Of a stretch of DNA of 16,566 nt, positions 6,923-14,458 are shown piece after piece (the first letter of the stretch is position 1; each line of letters opens with the position of its first letter). The position numbers and the translations under genes were made by a program. The notes under the pieces were generated by a model. That model was not told where the DNA came from, made no database searches, and saw only the letters and a list, made by a program, of their open reading frames with translations. The stretch is from Pseudomonadota bacterium (GTDB taxonomy: Bacteria; Desulfobacterota; JADFVX01): positions 1 to 16,566 of the forward strand of contig JADFVM010000082.1 in assembly GCA_015222555.1 (NCBI GenBank), written 5' to 3'.

Positions 6923-8290
6923 ATGGCCAAGATACTTTTGATATCTGCAAATATCACAAAAGAACCTTTTCCCGTCTTCCCGCTGGGCATGGCTGCCGTT
7001 GCCCACGATGTGAGAAGGAGAGGACACAAGGTCATTGAGTGGGATTTTCTGGCAGAGGAAGAATCCACGAACAAGCTTTTTGACTTTGTGACCTCCGAAG
7101 CGCCCGACATAATCGGCCTTTCTCTAAGGAACATCGACAACTGCAACTCTCAACACACCGCATTCTACTGCGACCTCTACAGCGATATTGTAAAGGGCCT
7201 CCGGACACGGACGAATAGCACCATCGTTCTGGGTGGACCGGGATTCTCTCTTTTTCCCGAGATCCTCGTGGAGAAGATAGGCGCCGACTATGGCATCGAA
7301 GGGGAAGGGGAAACGGTTTTCGCCTCTTTGATAGATGAGCTCATGGCCGGCAACAAGCCAGAAGAGAAGATATTAAGATCATCGATTCCACTGGCAGGAG
7401 ACGAAATCAAAGCCCCTGAAAGAGACCCGAAAACAGCGGCCTATTATATCAGCCGTGGAGGGATGCTCAACATCCAGACAAAGCGGGGTTGCCCATTCCG
7501 CTGCGCCTATTGCACCTATCCCGCGCTCGAAGGCAAGTTTTACCGACACAGGCCAGCCACCGATGTTGCCGATGAAATAGAGATGCTCGTAAAGAAAAAC
7601 GACCTTGCATACTACTTTATTGCCGACTCTGTATTCAACGACGTAGATAAACGTTACCTAAAAATAGCCGAGGAACTGGTTCGCCGAAAAATAACAGTGC
7701 CCTGGATGGCCTATTTCAAGCCTGATCGCTTCACTGCAGATGAGGTTGAGCTTTTGAAGGCATCGGGTCTTCAGGCCGTTGAATGGGGAACAGACTGTTC
7801 CAGTGACACCACTTTGAAGGGGATGAATAAAAGTTTTACCTGGGCTGATGTAGAAGCGAGTAATTCATGCTTCAGCAAAGCCGGTATCGCCTCTGCCCAT
7901 TTCATCATCTTCGGGGGCCCCGATGAAACTGAGGAGACCGTTGAAGAAGGTCTTGCCAACATAGCCCGACTCGATAACTGCATTGTTTTTGCCGCCACCG
8001 GTGTGAGGGTATTGCCTAAAACACTCATGCATCAGCGGGCCATTGACGACGGCCTTATAACATCAGACAACAATCTCCTGGAACCTTTTTTCTATTATTC
8101 ACCTGCAACGTCAAGGGAATTCCTCCATGAAACAATCACCAAATCCTTCGCTTCCAGAGTCGACAGGATTTACCCTATGGGAGAAGATACTTCGCGCGTT
8201 CAGGCCTTTCATAAAATGGGTTATACGGGCCCCATATGGGATCTTCTCCTCGGCAGAAAAGAGGGCCGCACAAGGAGAGTCGTTCCGTGA
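6923..8290 (+). CDS. Lipid-biosynthesis-type B12-binding/radical SAM protein (second of tandem pair)
   Basis: This 455-residue protein has an N-terminal B12-binding domain (about 1-140; LGMAAVAHDVRRRGHKVIEWD, IIGLSLRNID, IVLGGPGFSL, YGIEGEGE). A radical SAM domain follows with RGCPFRCAYCTYP (C190, C194, C197 in CX3CX2C). A downstream block FIIFGGPDETEETVEEGL (residues about 328-345) is typical of the elongator-type radical SAM fold. From memory it resembles the family named lipid biosynthesis B12-binding/radical SAM protein, defined in part from anammox ladderane loci; this needs a profile search. It differs strongly from its neighbour, especially outside the shared domains, so the pair is not a recent duplication. 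The ATG at 6923 is 21 nt after the previous stop and lacks a clear Shine-Dalgarno. The stop overlaps the GTG start of the glycosyltransferase. Reaction and substrate are not determined. Confidence 0.87.
   Translation: MAKILLISANITKEPFPVFPLGMAAVAHDVRRRGHKVIEWDFLAEEESTNKLFDFVTSEAPDIIGLSLRNIDNCNSQHTAFYCDLYSDIVKGLRTRTNSTIVLGGPGFSLFPEILVEKIGADYGIEGEGETVFASLIDELMAGNKPEEKILRSSIPLAGDEIKAPERDPKTAAYYISRGGMLNIQTKRGCPFRCAYCTYPALEGKFYRHRPATDVADEIEMLVKKNDLAYYFIADSVFNDVDKRYLKIAEELVRRKITVPWMAYFKPDRFTADEVELLKASGLQAVEWGTDCSSDTTLKGMNKSFTWADVEASNSCFSKAGIASAHFIIFGGPDETEETVEEGLANIARLDNCIVFAATGVRVLPKTLMHQRAIDDGLITSDNNLLEPFFYYSPATSREFLHETITKSFASRVDRIYPMGEDTSRVQAFHKMGYTGPIWDLLLGRKEGRTRRVVP
8272..8277 (+). promoter_or_regulatory. 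Ribosome binding site fixing the GTG start at 8287
   Basis: AAGGAG lies 9 nt upstream of GTG 8287 inside the end of the radical SAM gene. It favours that start over the in-frame ATG at 8236, which has no such site. Confidence 0.7.
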
Positions 8291-9468
8291 TTAAACCTCT
8301 CGTCACTATACCGACCTATAACAACGAGAAAACAGTTCCGGCTATTGTTGAAAAAGCGCTGTCCACCGGTCTTCCCGTGCTTGTTGTCAATGATGGCAGC
8401 ACCGACAAAGGGATTGAAACCATAAGATCCACCTCGGCAGAAATCATAGATTTCCCCCATAACAGAGGAAAGGGGGCCGCCATTCTTGCAGCCGCAAGAT
8501 GGGCCGGGGATAATAACTATTCCCATATTATAACTGTCGATGCAGACGGCCAGCATAATCCCATGGAAGTAAATGGTTTTGTGGAACTCATCAAGTCAAA
8601 TCCTATGGCGATTATTGTGGGAAAAAGGGATTTTGATAATGAAAATGTCCCGGGATCAAGCCGTTTCGGACGCTGGTGGTCAAACCTGTGGTGCAGGATT
8701 ACAACAGGCCTTACCATCGGCGACAGTCAAAGCGGTTTCAGGGCCTATCCCGTAGAAGCGCTGAATAAAGTACGCTGCTACGGCAAGCGCTATAACTTCG
8801 AAGTAGAAATTCTTGTGAGAAGTGCTTGGGCAGGTCTTGACATTATAGATGCCCATATCTCCGTTAACTATTCGGCAGACACAAAAGAGGCGTCCCACTT
8901 TGATCCTTTCTGGGATAATTACCGCATATCCATGACCTACACAAGACTGGTGATCCGCAACTTCTTCCCCTGGCCCCACAATGTCATCTTTAAAACGAGC
9001 GAAGAGAAAAAGAAACTCTCCCTTTCACTTCGTCATCCAGTCAAGTCTCTTGGCATCCTTCTGAAGGAAAATACGACACCCAAGGAGATTGTGTCTGCTT
9101 CCATGCTGGGCATCCTTTTAGGAACCCTGCCACTCATCGCCATGCATTCTGTCTCAATCATCTTTGTCGCCACGCGACTCCGCTTAAATCGTCTTATTGC
9201 GCTTAATATCAGTCACCTTTGCGCGCCACCGCTTGTACCGGCAATCGCCATCGAAACCGGCTATTTTATAAGGCATGGTAAGTTTCTTACAGAATTTAAC
9301 TACCAGACACTTGGCCATGAAGTTCATCAGCGGCTTTACGAATATGTCATTGGCGCGACTGTAATCGCGCCCTTCCTAACCCTTTTTGCGGGACTTGTTG
9401 TATACCTTCTCATCCTGCTTTATAAAAACCTGGTTCCGGAAAAAGAAAAGGAGAAGTCCATTGGCTGA
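8287..9468 (+). CDS. GT2 glycosyltransferase with C-terminal DUF2062 membrane domain
   Basis: The N-terminal part (about 1-230) is a family 2 glycosyltransferase of the dolichol-phosphate-mannose-synthase type. VNDGSTD (34-40) marks the nucleotide site, VDADGQHNPME (84-94) contains the metal-binding DAD, and SQSGFRAY (147-154) is the acceptor-side block. The C-terminal part (about 245-385) is a DUF2062 domain with two or three hydrophobic segments (about 270-297, 305-323 and 355-378), anchoring the enzyme in the inner membrane. It should transfer a sugar from a nucleotide-sugar to a lipid or polyprenyl acceptor. The GTG start at 8287 overlaps the upstream stop (GTGA) behind a strong Shine-Dalgarno, giving 393 residues; an ATG at 8236 would add 17. 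In E. coli APE loci, as I recall, ApeJ fuses a GT2 to an LpxL-like acyltransferase. Here the acyltransferase is the next separate gene, suggesting the same two-step attachment. Confidence 0.87.
   Translation: MIKPLVTIPTYNNEKTVPAIVEKALSTGLPVLVVNDGSTDKGIETIRSTSAEIIDFPHNRGKGAAILAAARWAGDNNYSHIITVDADGQHNPMEVNGFVELIKSNPMAIIVGKRDFDNENVPGSSRFGRWWSNLWCRITTGLTIGDSQSGFRAYPVEALNKVRCYGKRYNFEVEILVRSAWAGLDIIDAHISVNYSADTKEASHFDPFWDNYRISMTYTRLVIRNFFPWPHNVIFKTSEEKKKLSLSLRHPVKSLGILLKENTTPKEIVSASMLGILLGTLPLIAMHSVSIIFVATRLRLNRLIALNISHLCAPPLVPAIAIETGYFIRHGKFLTEFNYQTLGHEVHQRLYEYVIGATVIAPFLTLFAGLVVYLLILLYKNLVPEKEKEKSIG
9448..9453 (+). promoter_or_regulatory. Ribosome binding site fixing the TTG start at 9461
   Basis: AAGGAG lies 7 nt before TTG 9461. 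It supports a TTG start with an 8-nt overlap, in preference to the in-frame ATG at 9386, which would overlap the glycosyltransferase by 83 nt. Confidence 0.65.
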
Positions 9469-10402
9469 GCAGTTAAATAAAGAGAGCTCTCCCGCCTTCG
9501 GAAATAACCTTGGTTTCTGGTTTTTCCACACCTTTATCCGCCTGGGGGGCCCCTTACCGGCCTATCTTTTATTGATATTTATTCTCCCCTATTATCTGCT
9601 CATAAGAAAAAGTGCGCGACGATCAGCATCCTATTATCTCAAACACAGGTTTCCAAAATACGGTTCTTTAAGGCGCTTTTTTGCCACCTACTATCACTTC
9701 CTGCAGTTTGGAAAGGTCCTCATAGACCAGGCCTGTATGGGGATTCTGGAGAGAGACAGGTTCCAGGTGAAATTCCCCTACAAAGAGGAGCTCATTCGCA
9801 TCACCGGCCAGAAAAAGGGGATGGTATTGCTGACGACCCATGCAGGCAACTGGATGACAGCCATGGCAACGATGGATAAGATGGAAGTCCCTGTCAACCT
9901 TTTATTAAATGTGGAAAACAGCGATGGAAGACATTTTTTTGACCTCTCAAAGCGGCGTGATGAATTCAAGTTTATTTCTCCCAACGGTTTTATGGGAGGC
10001 CTTGTGGAAGCAACCAATGTCTTGAATTCTGGTGAAATTTTGTCCATAATGGGTGATCGTACAGAAGGTGCAAGAGCCATATATCTTGACTTTCTGGGAG
10101 AAAAGGCGCCCTTCCCTGTCGCGCCTTATCATCTGGCCTATGTGACAGGCGCAGATATCGTTGTTTTACTTACGGCAAGGACGGGAAAACTTTCATTCTC
10201 CATTGAGGCTCATTGTATTACGGAAGGAGTTGACAGAGAGAAGTTGTCACGTGAAGAGACAATAAAAATGCTGGCATCTAATTACGTCACTCTCCTTGAA
10301 AAATATACCAGCGAGCACCCGTTCATGTGGTATAACTTCTTCAACTTCTGGGATGAAGGAGAAAACAATTTGAAAGAAATAACGGCCCATGTTAAGAATT
10401 AA
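9461..10402 (+). CDS. LpxL/HtrB-like lysophospholipid acyltransferase family protein
   Basis: From the TTG at 9461 this gives 313 residues, typical of the family that includes lipid A late acyltransferases and the acyltransferase part of ApeJ. A hydrophobic N-terminal segment (about 31-48) is the membrane anchor. The core motif reads LLTTHAGNWMTAM: His127 is kept, but the position five residues on, where the catalytic HX4(D/E) needs an acid, is Met132. Downstream GDRTEGA (198-204), FLGEKAPFPVAPYHLA (211-226) and HPFMWYNFFNFW (286-297) are the expected acyl/acceptor blocks. Given the rest of the fold it may still act, or another residue may supply the charge. It most likely transfers the ACP-bound chain to the glycosylated lipid made by its neighbour. 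An upstream ATG at 9386 exists but lacks the strong AAGGAG site. Confidence 0.85.
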   Translation: MAEQLNKESSPAFGNNLGFWFFHTFIRLGGPLPAYLLLIFILPYYLLIRKSARRSASYYLKHRFPKYGSLRRFFATYYHFLQFGKVLIDQACMGILERDRFQVKFPYKEELIRITGQKKGMVLLTTHAGNWMTAMATMDKMEVPVNLLLNVENSDGRHFFDLSKRRDEFKFISPNGFMGGLVEATNVLNSGEILSIMGDRTEGARAIYLDFLGEKAPFPVAPYHLAYVTGADIVVLLTARTGKLSFSIEAHCITEGVDREKLSREETIKMLASNYVTLLEKYTSEHPFMWYNFFNFWDEGENNLKEITAHVKN

Positions 10403-10417
10403 TATTAAAAACGATTT

Positions 10418-10423
10418 AGGAGG
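10418..10423 (+). promoter_or_regulatory. Consensus Shine-Dalgarno before the TTG-started ACP gene
   Basis: AGGAGG, the full consensus and the strongest site noticed in the window, lies 8 nt upstream of TTG 10432. It suggests high translation of the carrier protein despite the rare start codon. Confidence 0.75.
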
Positions 10424-10431
10424 TTTTTCAA

Positions 10432-10692
10432 TTGTCGCTGGAAAATGAACTTAAGGAACTGATCATCAAGGATTTGAAGTTAGTCGATATTACTCCCGAG
10501 GAGATCAAGGATGATGATTTTCTCTTTGGTGATGAAGGAATTGGACTGGATTCTCTGGACGCCGTCGAACTGGTCGTCCTTCTACAAAAACATTATCAGG
10601 TTGAAACCAAGGACCTGGAAGAATCCAGAGAAGTTTTTACTTCGGTTAAAACACTTGCCGACTACGTCAGGTCAAAAACAGGAGCGGCTTAA
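10432..10692 (+). CDS. Acyl carrier protein
   Basis: This 86-residue acidic protein has the four-helix acyl carrier layout. The phosphopantetheine attachment site is GIGLDSLDAVELVV, with Ser41 in the DSL motif. Helix I (ENELKELIIKDL) and the final helix (TLADYVRSKTG) are in place. After activation by a phosphopantetheinyl transferase, which is not in this window, it would tether the growing chain through ketosynthase, dehydratase and acyltransferase steps. It starts with TTG behind a perfect AGGAGG. It is 29 nt after the acyltransferase and 5 nt before the next ketosynthase. With the ACP tail at the left edge it makes two carriers in the cluster, as in APE loci (ApeE/ApeF). Confidence 0.93.
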   Translation: MSLENELKELIIKDLKLVDITPEEIKDDDFLFGDEGIGLDSLDAVELVVLLQKHYQVETKDLEESREVFTSVKTLADYVRSKTGAA

Positions 10693-10697
10693 CAAAG

Positions 10698-11879
10698 ATG
10701 CAAGCCGGCATAACAGGACTGGGGTGCATCTGTGCGGCCGGTGATTCCCTTGATGAAATCATGCCGGCTCTATATTCGGCCAATAGAAATCCAGCCCCAT
10801 CAAAGCGCGTAGAAGCAGGACTGGAAAACCTTCCCCCCGTTTTTGAGATAGCATCAGACCTTAACCATATCAATCCCGGAAATGATGAGACCAGAACGAC
10901 CCTTCTGCTCCTTTCCGCTGTTAATGAGGCCTTAAGTCAATCAGGCCTGGAAGCTGACTATCTAAAAAAGAAGCGTGTAGGTGTCGTTATTGGAACCACT
11001 GTCGGTTCCACGCTGAACAATGAGCCTTTCTACCGGGCGTACCGGGCTGGTAAATTTCCGGATATGCAGCCCATAAAGAGATACCTCACCAATAACCCCG
11101 CCCTTTATATTGCCAATAGATATCAATGGGATGGCCCTGCAGTGACCATTGCAAACGCCTGTTCATCGGGAACAGACGCCGTAGGGATGGCAAAATCGTG
11201 GTTAAGAGGCGGCCTTTGTGACATCGTTATCGCAGGCGGAAGCGATGAACTCTGCCGGACAACCTATCTTGGCTTTAACTCTTTGTTAAATACATCACCC
11301 GAGCCATGCCGCCCCTTCGACAAGTTCAGAAAGGGGCTTAATCTTGGCGAAGGTGCAGGCATTCTTATCATTGAAAAGGAAAGATCTGCACAAGAACGTG
11401 GTGCAAAGATTTTGGCTTTTGTAGCTGGTTATGCCAGCAGCGGAGACGCCTATCACCCGACGGGCCCTCACCCGGAAGGGGCGGGTCTTTCTCGTGCTAT
11501 TAACATTGCTCTACAAGAAGCAAATGCCCGACCGGAGCAGATATCCTTTATCAATGCCCACGGCACATCTACCGTTGACAATGACAAGGTAGAAGGCAAG
11601 GTGATCGAGCAGATATTCTCTGATAAAGTGCCCTTTGTCTCAACAAAGGCATATACTGGCCACACATTGGGTGCGGCAGGGGGAATTGAAGCCGTTTTGA
11701 GCGTTAGAGCACTGCTGGACGGGCAGATCCCGGCAACAGCAGGGTTTAAAGATTTTGACGAAGAATGCAAAGTCGCCCCCACCACAAATAACACACCTAT
11801 AAAGGGGAATATGGCCATGTCAAACTCTCTCGCCTTCGGGGGAAATAACTCCGTACTGATTTTAAAGGCAGGCCAATAA
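10698..11879 (+). CDS. Beta-ketoacyl-ACP synthase II family, catalytically intact
   Basis: This 393-residue FabF-like ketosynthase is full length. The catalytic residues are Cys155 in IANACSSGTDA, His288 in NAHGTSTVDND and His322 in TKAYTGHTLGAAGG; the conserved LGEGAG and the closing NSLAFGGNNSVLIL are present. It extends an ACP-bound chain by decarboxylative condensation with malonyl-ACP. It is much more canonical than the ketosynthase at 3816, so the two probably differ in chain-length range or partner. It starts 5 nt after the ACP stop; the nearest Shine-Dalgarno-like AGGAG is 13 nt away, so translation probably depends on coupling. The next gene encodes a KS-like protein with no catalytic residues, suggesting a second KS:pseudo-KS pair. 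In APE terms it could be ApeO- or ApeR-like; sequence reading alone does not decide. Confidence 0.92.
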   Translation: MQAGITGLGCICAAGDSLDEIMPALYSANRNPAPSKRVEAGLENLPPVFEIASDLNHINPGNDETRTTLLLLSAVNEALSQSGLEADYLKKKRVGVVIGTTVGSTLNNEPFYRAYRAGKFPDMQPIKRYLTNNPALYIANRYQWDGPAVTIANACSSGTDAVGMAKSWLRGGLCDIVIAGGSDELCRTTYLGFNSLLNTSPEPCRPFDKFRKGLNLGEGAGILIIEKERSAQERGAKILAFVAGYASSGDAYHPTGPHPEGAGLSRAINIALQEANARPEQISFINAHGTSTVDNDKVEGKVIEQIFSDKVPFVSTKAYTGHTLGAAGGIEAVLSVRALLDGQIPATAGFKDFDEECKVAPTTNNTPIKGNMAMSNSLAFGGNNSVLILKAGQ

Positions 11880-11895
11880 TAAAGGTCAATATGCA

Positions 11896-12981
11896 ATGAA
11901 GGCAAGTATATTAGGAATAGGAACGGTTACACCACTGGGCTGCGGCATAGAGACCTTGCTCAGTGGCCTTGAAGGCACAGCACAGCCAAACATTGTAGAG
12001 CATACAGTTGAAACGGCAAAGGGAGGGATAGCCTTACCAGTTTACACCTCTGCCGCAGAAGGCCTTGACCGATTCATCCCCAGGAATAAGTTGCGCAGAA
12101 TCGACAGGTTCCTGCAAATGGCGCTTCTATCTTCCTTTCACGCCATTGAAGACTCAGGTCTCAACCTTGAAGACAGGACACGTATCGGTATCGTTTTCGG
12201 AACGGGATACGGCCCCTTGCAGACATCCTTTGATTTTCTGGACACTCTCATCGATGATGGAGACAAGTGCGCCTCGCCCACCCTTTTTGCAAATTCCGTC
12301 CACAACTCGCTGGTCTCCAACGTATCCATTGCCTTGAAGCTCCAGGGCCCTTGCCTCACCTTAACTTCTTTTGAAATGACATCGTCATCCGTTTTTTCTA
12401 CCGCCTCGGCATGGCTCGAAGAGGGTAAGGTTGACTACGTGCTGACAGGTGTGGGTGATGAATATTGTGAGGTAAGGGGTTATTCAACCATTCTTTCAGG
12501 CTCTGAAAACGTCTCAGCCATAAAACCCTCTGCCTTTAATGATTGCACCTACCTGCCGGGGGAAGGCTTTGTCTCCTTTCTTATGGGTAAAGAGAAGGGT
12601 AGAAAAGCTTATGGCAGCATAAGCAGCATCGAAACCGGCAGTGGAAATCCCGTCAAACCGGACCATAGCGCCCTCTTTCTGGCCGCCAATGGAGACAGAA
12701 GTACGGGTTGCCATTATGACAACCTTCAGAAGGGAAAGGATTTGACGAGACTTTATTCGCCTCTTTACGGTGGCATGCCTGCGGGTCAGGGCTTTGATGT
12801 GGCAATTGCGGCTCTTTCCTTAAAGGATGGGAGACTCTATCCGTCACCGGAAGTTTCTGGTGCTGAGCAGAAGCAGGCAGAGCCTCAAATAAGAGAAATC
12901 TTGCACAGCGATTCAATAGCGTGTTTACAATATGATGATAATGGCAACTTTGGACTCATTACCCTTTCAGGAAAAGACTGA
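11896..12981 (+). CDS. Catalytically dead full-length ketosynthase homologue
   Basis: This 361-residue protein keeps the thiolase-like outline: ILGIGTVTPLG at the N-terminus, RRIDRFLQMALLSSFHAIED (68-87), GIVFGTGYGP (98-107), FANSVHNSLVSNVSIAL (131-147) and LPGEGFVSFLM after residue 215. The active site is gone. The nucleophile elbow reads TLTSFEMTSSS with Glu160 at the cysteine position. The HGT region reads AANGDRSTG with Asn for His. The GHTLGAAG region reads YGGMPAGQGFD with no His. Nothing suggests a recent pseudogene: the frame is intact and motifs are replaced, not broken. It is likely a structural partner of the preceding ketosynthase, comparable in principle to type II PKS chain length factors, though those have Gln where this has Glu. 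AAAGG (11881-11885) precedes the ATG; another ATG at 11891 is out of frame. Confidence 0.82.
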   Translation: MKASILGIGTVTPLGCGIETLLSGLEGTAQPNIVEHTVETAKGGIALPVYTSAAEGLDRFIPRNKLRRIDRFLQMALLSSFHAIEDSGLNLEDRTRIGIVFGTGYGPLQTSFDFLDTLIDDGDKCASPTLFANSVHNSLVSNVSIALKLQGPCLTLTSFEMTSSSVFSTASAWLEEGKVDYVLTGVGDEYCEVRGYSTILSGSENVSAIKPSAFNDCTYLPGEGFVSFLMGKEKGRKAYGSISSIETGSGNPVKPDHSALFLAANGDRSTGCHYDNLQKGKDLTRLYSPLYGGMPAGQGFDVAIAALSLKDGRLYPSPEVSGAEQKQAEPQIREILHSDSIACLQYDDNGNFGLITLSGKD

Positions 12982-13023
12982 TTGTTAAATCACCCTTTCA
13001 TCATTTATTTTCAGGAAACGGAT

Positions 13024-13734
13024 ATGTTCAAAATTGAGCCTTTAATAAAAACTATTATTTTAGCAACCTTCCTGTTTCTGTTTTTCGGGGTTAATGGCTC
13101 AGGCGCGGAAGAGCTTGCACCCGTCCTGCCTGACAAGACTTTTAAAACCGTCTCCAAAGAGCGACAGGACGCCATTTTAAAAGAGATAGAAGACAAGCTG
13201 CACTCTGTCAAGGGACTAAAGGCAAAGTTCGTGCAGGAGCGCCATATTACGCTTTTTCTCGATCTTCTCACCTCAGAAGGGATGTTATATTTCAAGGCGC
13301 CCGACAAATTGAGATGGGAACTGTCAGCCCCTTACAGATCGATGATGCTATTTAATAACAAAAAGGTGGCCAAGTTCCGCATTAAAGAGGGGCAACTTGA
13401 GAAAGCGAAATTCGGCATGGAAAACCTGCTTCGAGGGATGCTGGAGCAAATCATCTCCATCCTGAAGGGGGACTTTGATAAAGCCAGAGAGGGCTATGAC
13501 ATGGAAATCCTCGAGGGTAAGGAGTACCTTTTGCATCTCAAGCCGAAATCAGAAGGCATGGCAAAGGCGATTTCATCCCTTGAACTTTTCTTCGACGCGT
13601 CATCGCTACAGATGTCCAGGATTATCATAAGGGAGCCTCAAGAGGATTTTATGGAAATAAAATTCTTCTCCCATGAAGTCGATCCCGACCTGCCTGACGA
13701 CCTCTTTAACGTAAATAAACCCTCTATTTTCTAG
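13024..13734 (+). CDS. LolA-like outer-membrane lipoprotein/lipid carrier (ApeL-like)
   Basis: This periplasmic protein of 236 residues has a signal peptide at about 1-28 (hydrophobic core TIILATFLFLFFGV, probable cleavage after GSGA). The mature part follows the LolA pattern: SVKGLKAKFVQERH, then a GMLYFKAPDKLRWELSAPYR strand pair, the KAKFGMENLLRGML helix, and the closing FFDASSLQMSRIIIRE strand. LolA-type carriers hold a lipid or acyl group in a hydrophobic half-barrel and cross the periplasm. In APE loci ApeL is thought to do this for the polyene lipid. The ATG at 13024 is chosen over the in-frame TTG at 12982 because AGGAAA (13013-13018) precedes it and the protein then starts with the signal peptide; the longer version would add 14 residues. 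Confidence 0.82.
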   Translation: MFKIEPLIKTIILATFLFLFFGVNGSGAEELAPVLPDKTFKTVSKERQDAILKEIEDKLHSVKGLKAKFVQERHITLFLDLLTSEGMLYFKAPDKLRWELSAPYRSMMLFNNKKVAKFRIKEGQLEKAKFGMENLLRGMLEQIISILKGDFDKAREGYDMEILEGKEYLLHLKPKSEGMAKAISSLELFFDASSLQMSRIIIREPQEDFMEIKFFSHEVDPDLPDDLFNVNKPSIF

Positions 13735-13747
13735 TGGCCCTCATCGA

Positions 13748-14458
13748 ATGAAGTTCCCCTCTCTTTCTGCTCTCTTTTTGATCCTTCTATTAACCGCCTG
13801 CGTATCGAAGCCAATGCATGGCGAAGAGGTTATCCAGGCGAATCCTCTTGAAGATGTGCAGGTAAATCTTCCCGCACCACCCTACCCCCCCCAATTCACT
13901 ATGAATCAACAAATAATCCTTACCGTTAAGGGGCAAGAGTATGATTTTATTGGCTACCTCGCAGTGGAAGGCGCCTCAGAATTCAGGGCACTGGCCTTTG
14001 CCGAGATGGGCGGCAAGATCTTTGACCTCTCACTAACAAATGGGAATGTTGATATACTGAAAAAACCTGAAAAAATGCCCTCCAACCCTCTTAAAAAAGG
14101 CGTCGCAGGCGATATAGAGCATATCTATATGCAGCCAAAACATTCAATGGAACAAAAGCGGCATACCGATGAGGGAAAGGTTCATATCACCCTGAAAAAC
14201 GACCAGCATAGGAGGGTGGAATACGTTTACTCTAATGAAGGGGGTCTTTTATTTTCCAGAGAGTTTTCAAAAGACAAGGCTATCAGAGAGATAAGCTATT
14301 CAAATTATCGCCTTTTTCGTGGATGGGAAAAACCGCTGCCCGCTAAGATCATCATAATCAACCACCGGTGGCATTACCAGATAGAGGTCAATCTCCTCAA
14401 AATAACGCCCCAAGGATCGACAAAAGAGGGTATTCATAAAGGAGATCCTGCCTCATGA
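13748..14458 (+). CDS. DUF3261-like outer-membrane lipoprotein (ApeN-like)
   Basis: This 236-residue protein is a lipoprotein: the signal segment ends in a clear lipobox LTAC, with Cys18 as the lipidation site. Val at +2, not Asp, favours sorting to the outer membrane. The rest is beta-rich (residues 50-160, EYDFIGYLAVEG and FRALAFAEMGGKIFDLSL), as in the LolB-like DUF3261 family that sits beside LolA-like and MMPL genes in APE clusters. The usual proposal is that it receives the exported product at the outer membrane; this is inferred from context. It follows the LolA-like gene by 13 nt without an obvious Shine-Dalgarno, and its stop overlaps the exporter's start (ATGA). The C-terminal 40 residues are basic and less typical. 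Confidence 0.72.
   Translation: MKFPSLSALFLILLLTACVSKPMHGEEVIQANPLEDVQVNLPAPPYPPQFTMNQQIILTVKGQEYDFIGYLAVEGASEFRALAFAEMGGKIFDLSLTNGNVDILKKPEKMPSNPLKKGVAGDIEHIYMQPKHSMEQKRHTDEGKVHITLKNDQHRRVEYVYSNEGGLLFSREFSKDKAIREISYSNYRLFRGWEKPLPAKIIIINHRWHYQIEVNLLKITPQGSTKEGIHKGDPAS

Noticed and set aside
8236..8286. N-terminal extension of the glycosyltransferase from ATG 8236
   Set aside because: The extra 17 residues are polar and lie over the end of the radical SAM gene; GTG 8287 has a strong Shine-Dalgarno and begins right at the GT2 fold.
11896..12981. Pseudogene call for the catalytically dead ketosynthase
   Set aside because: There is no frameshift or stop, and the motifs are replaced while the overall fold pattern is kept.
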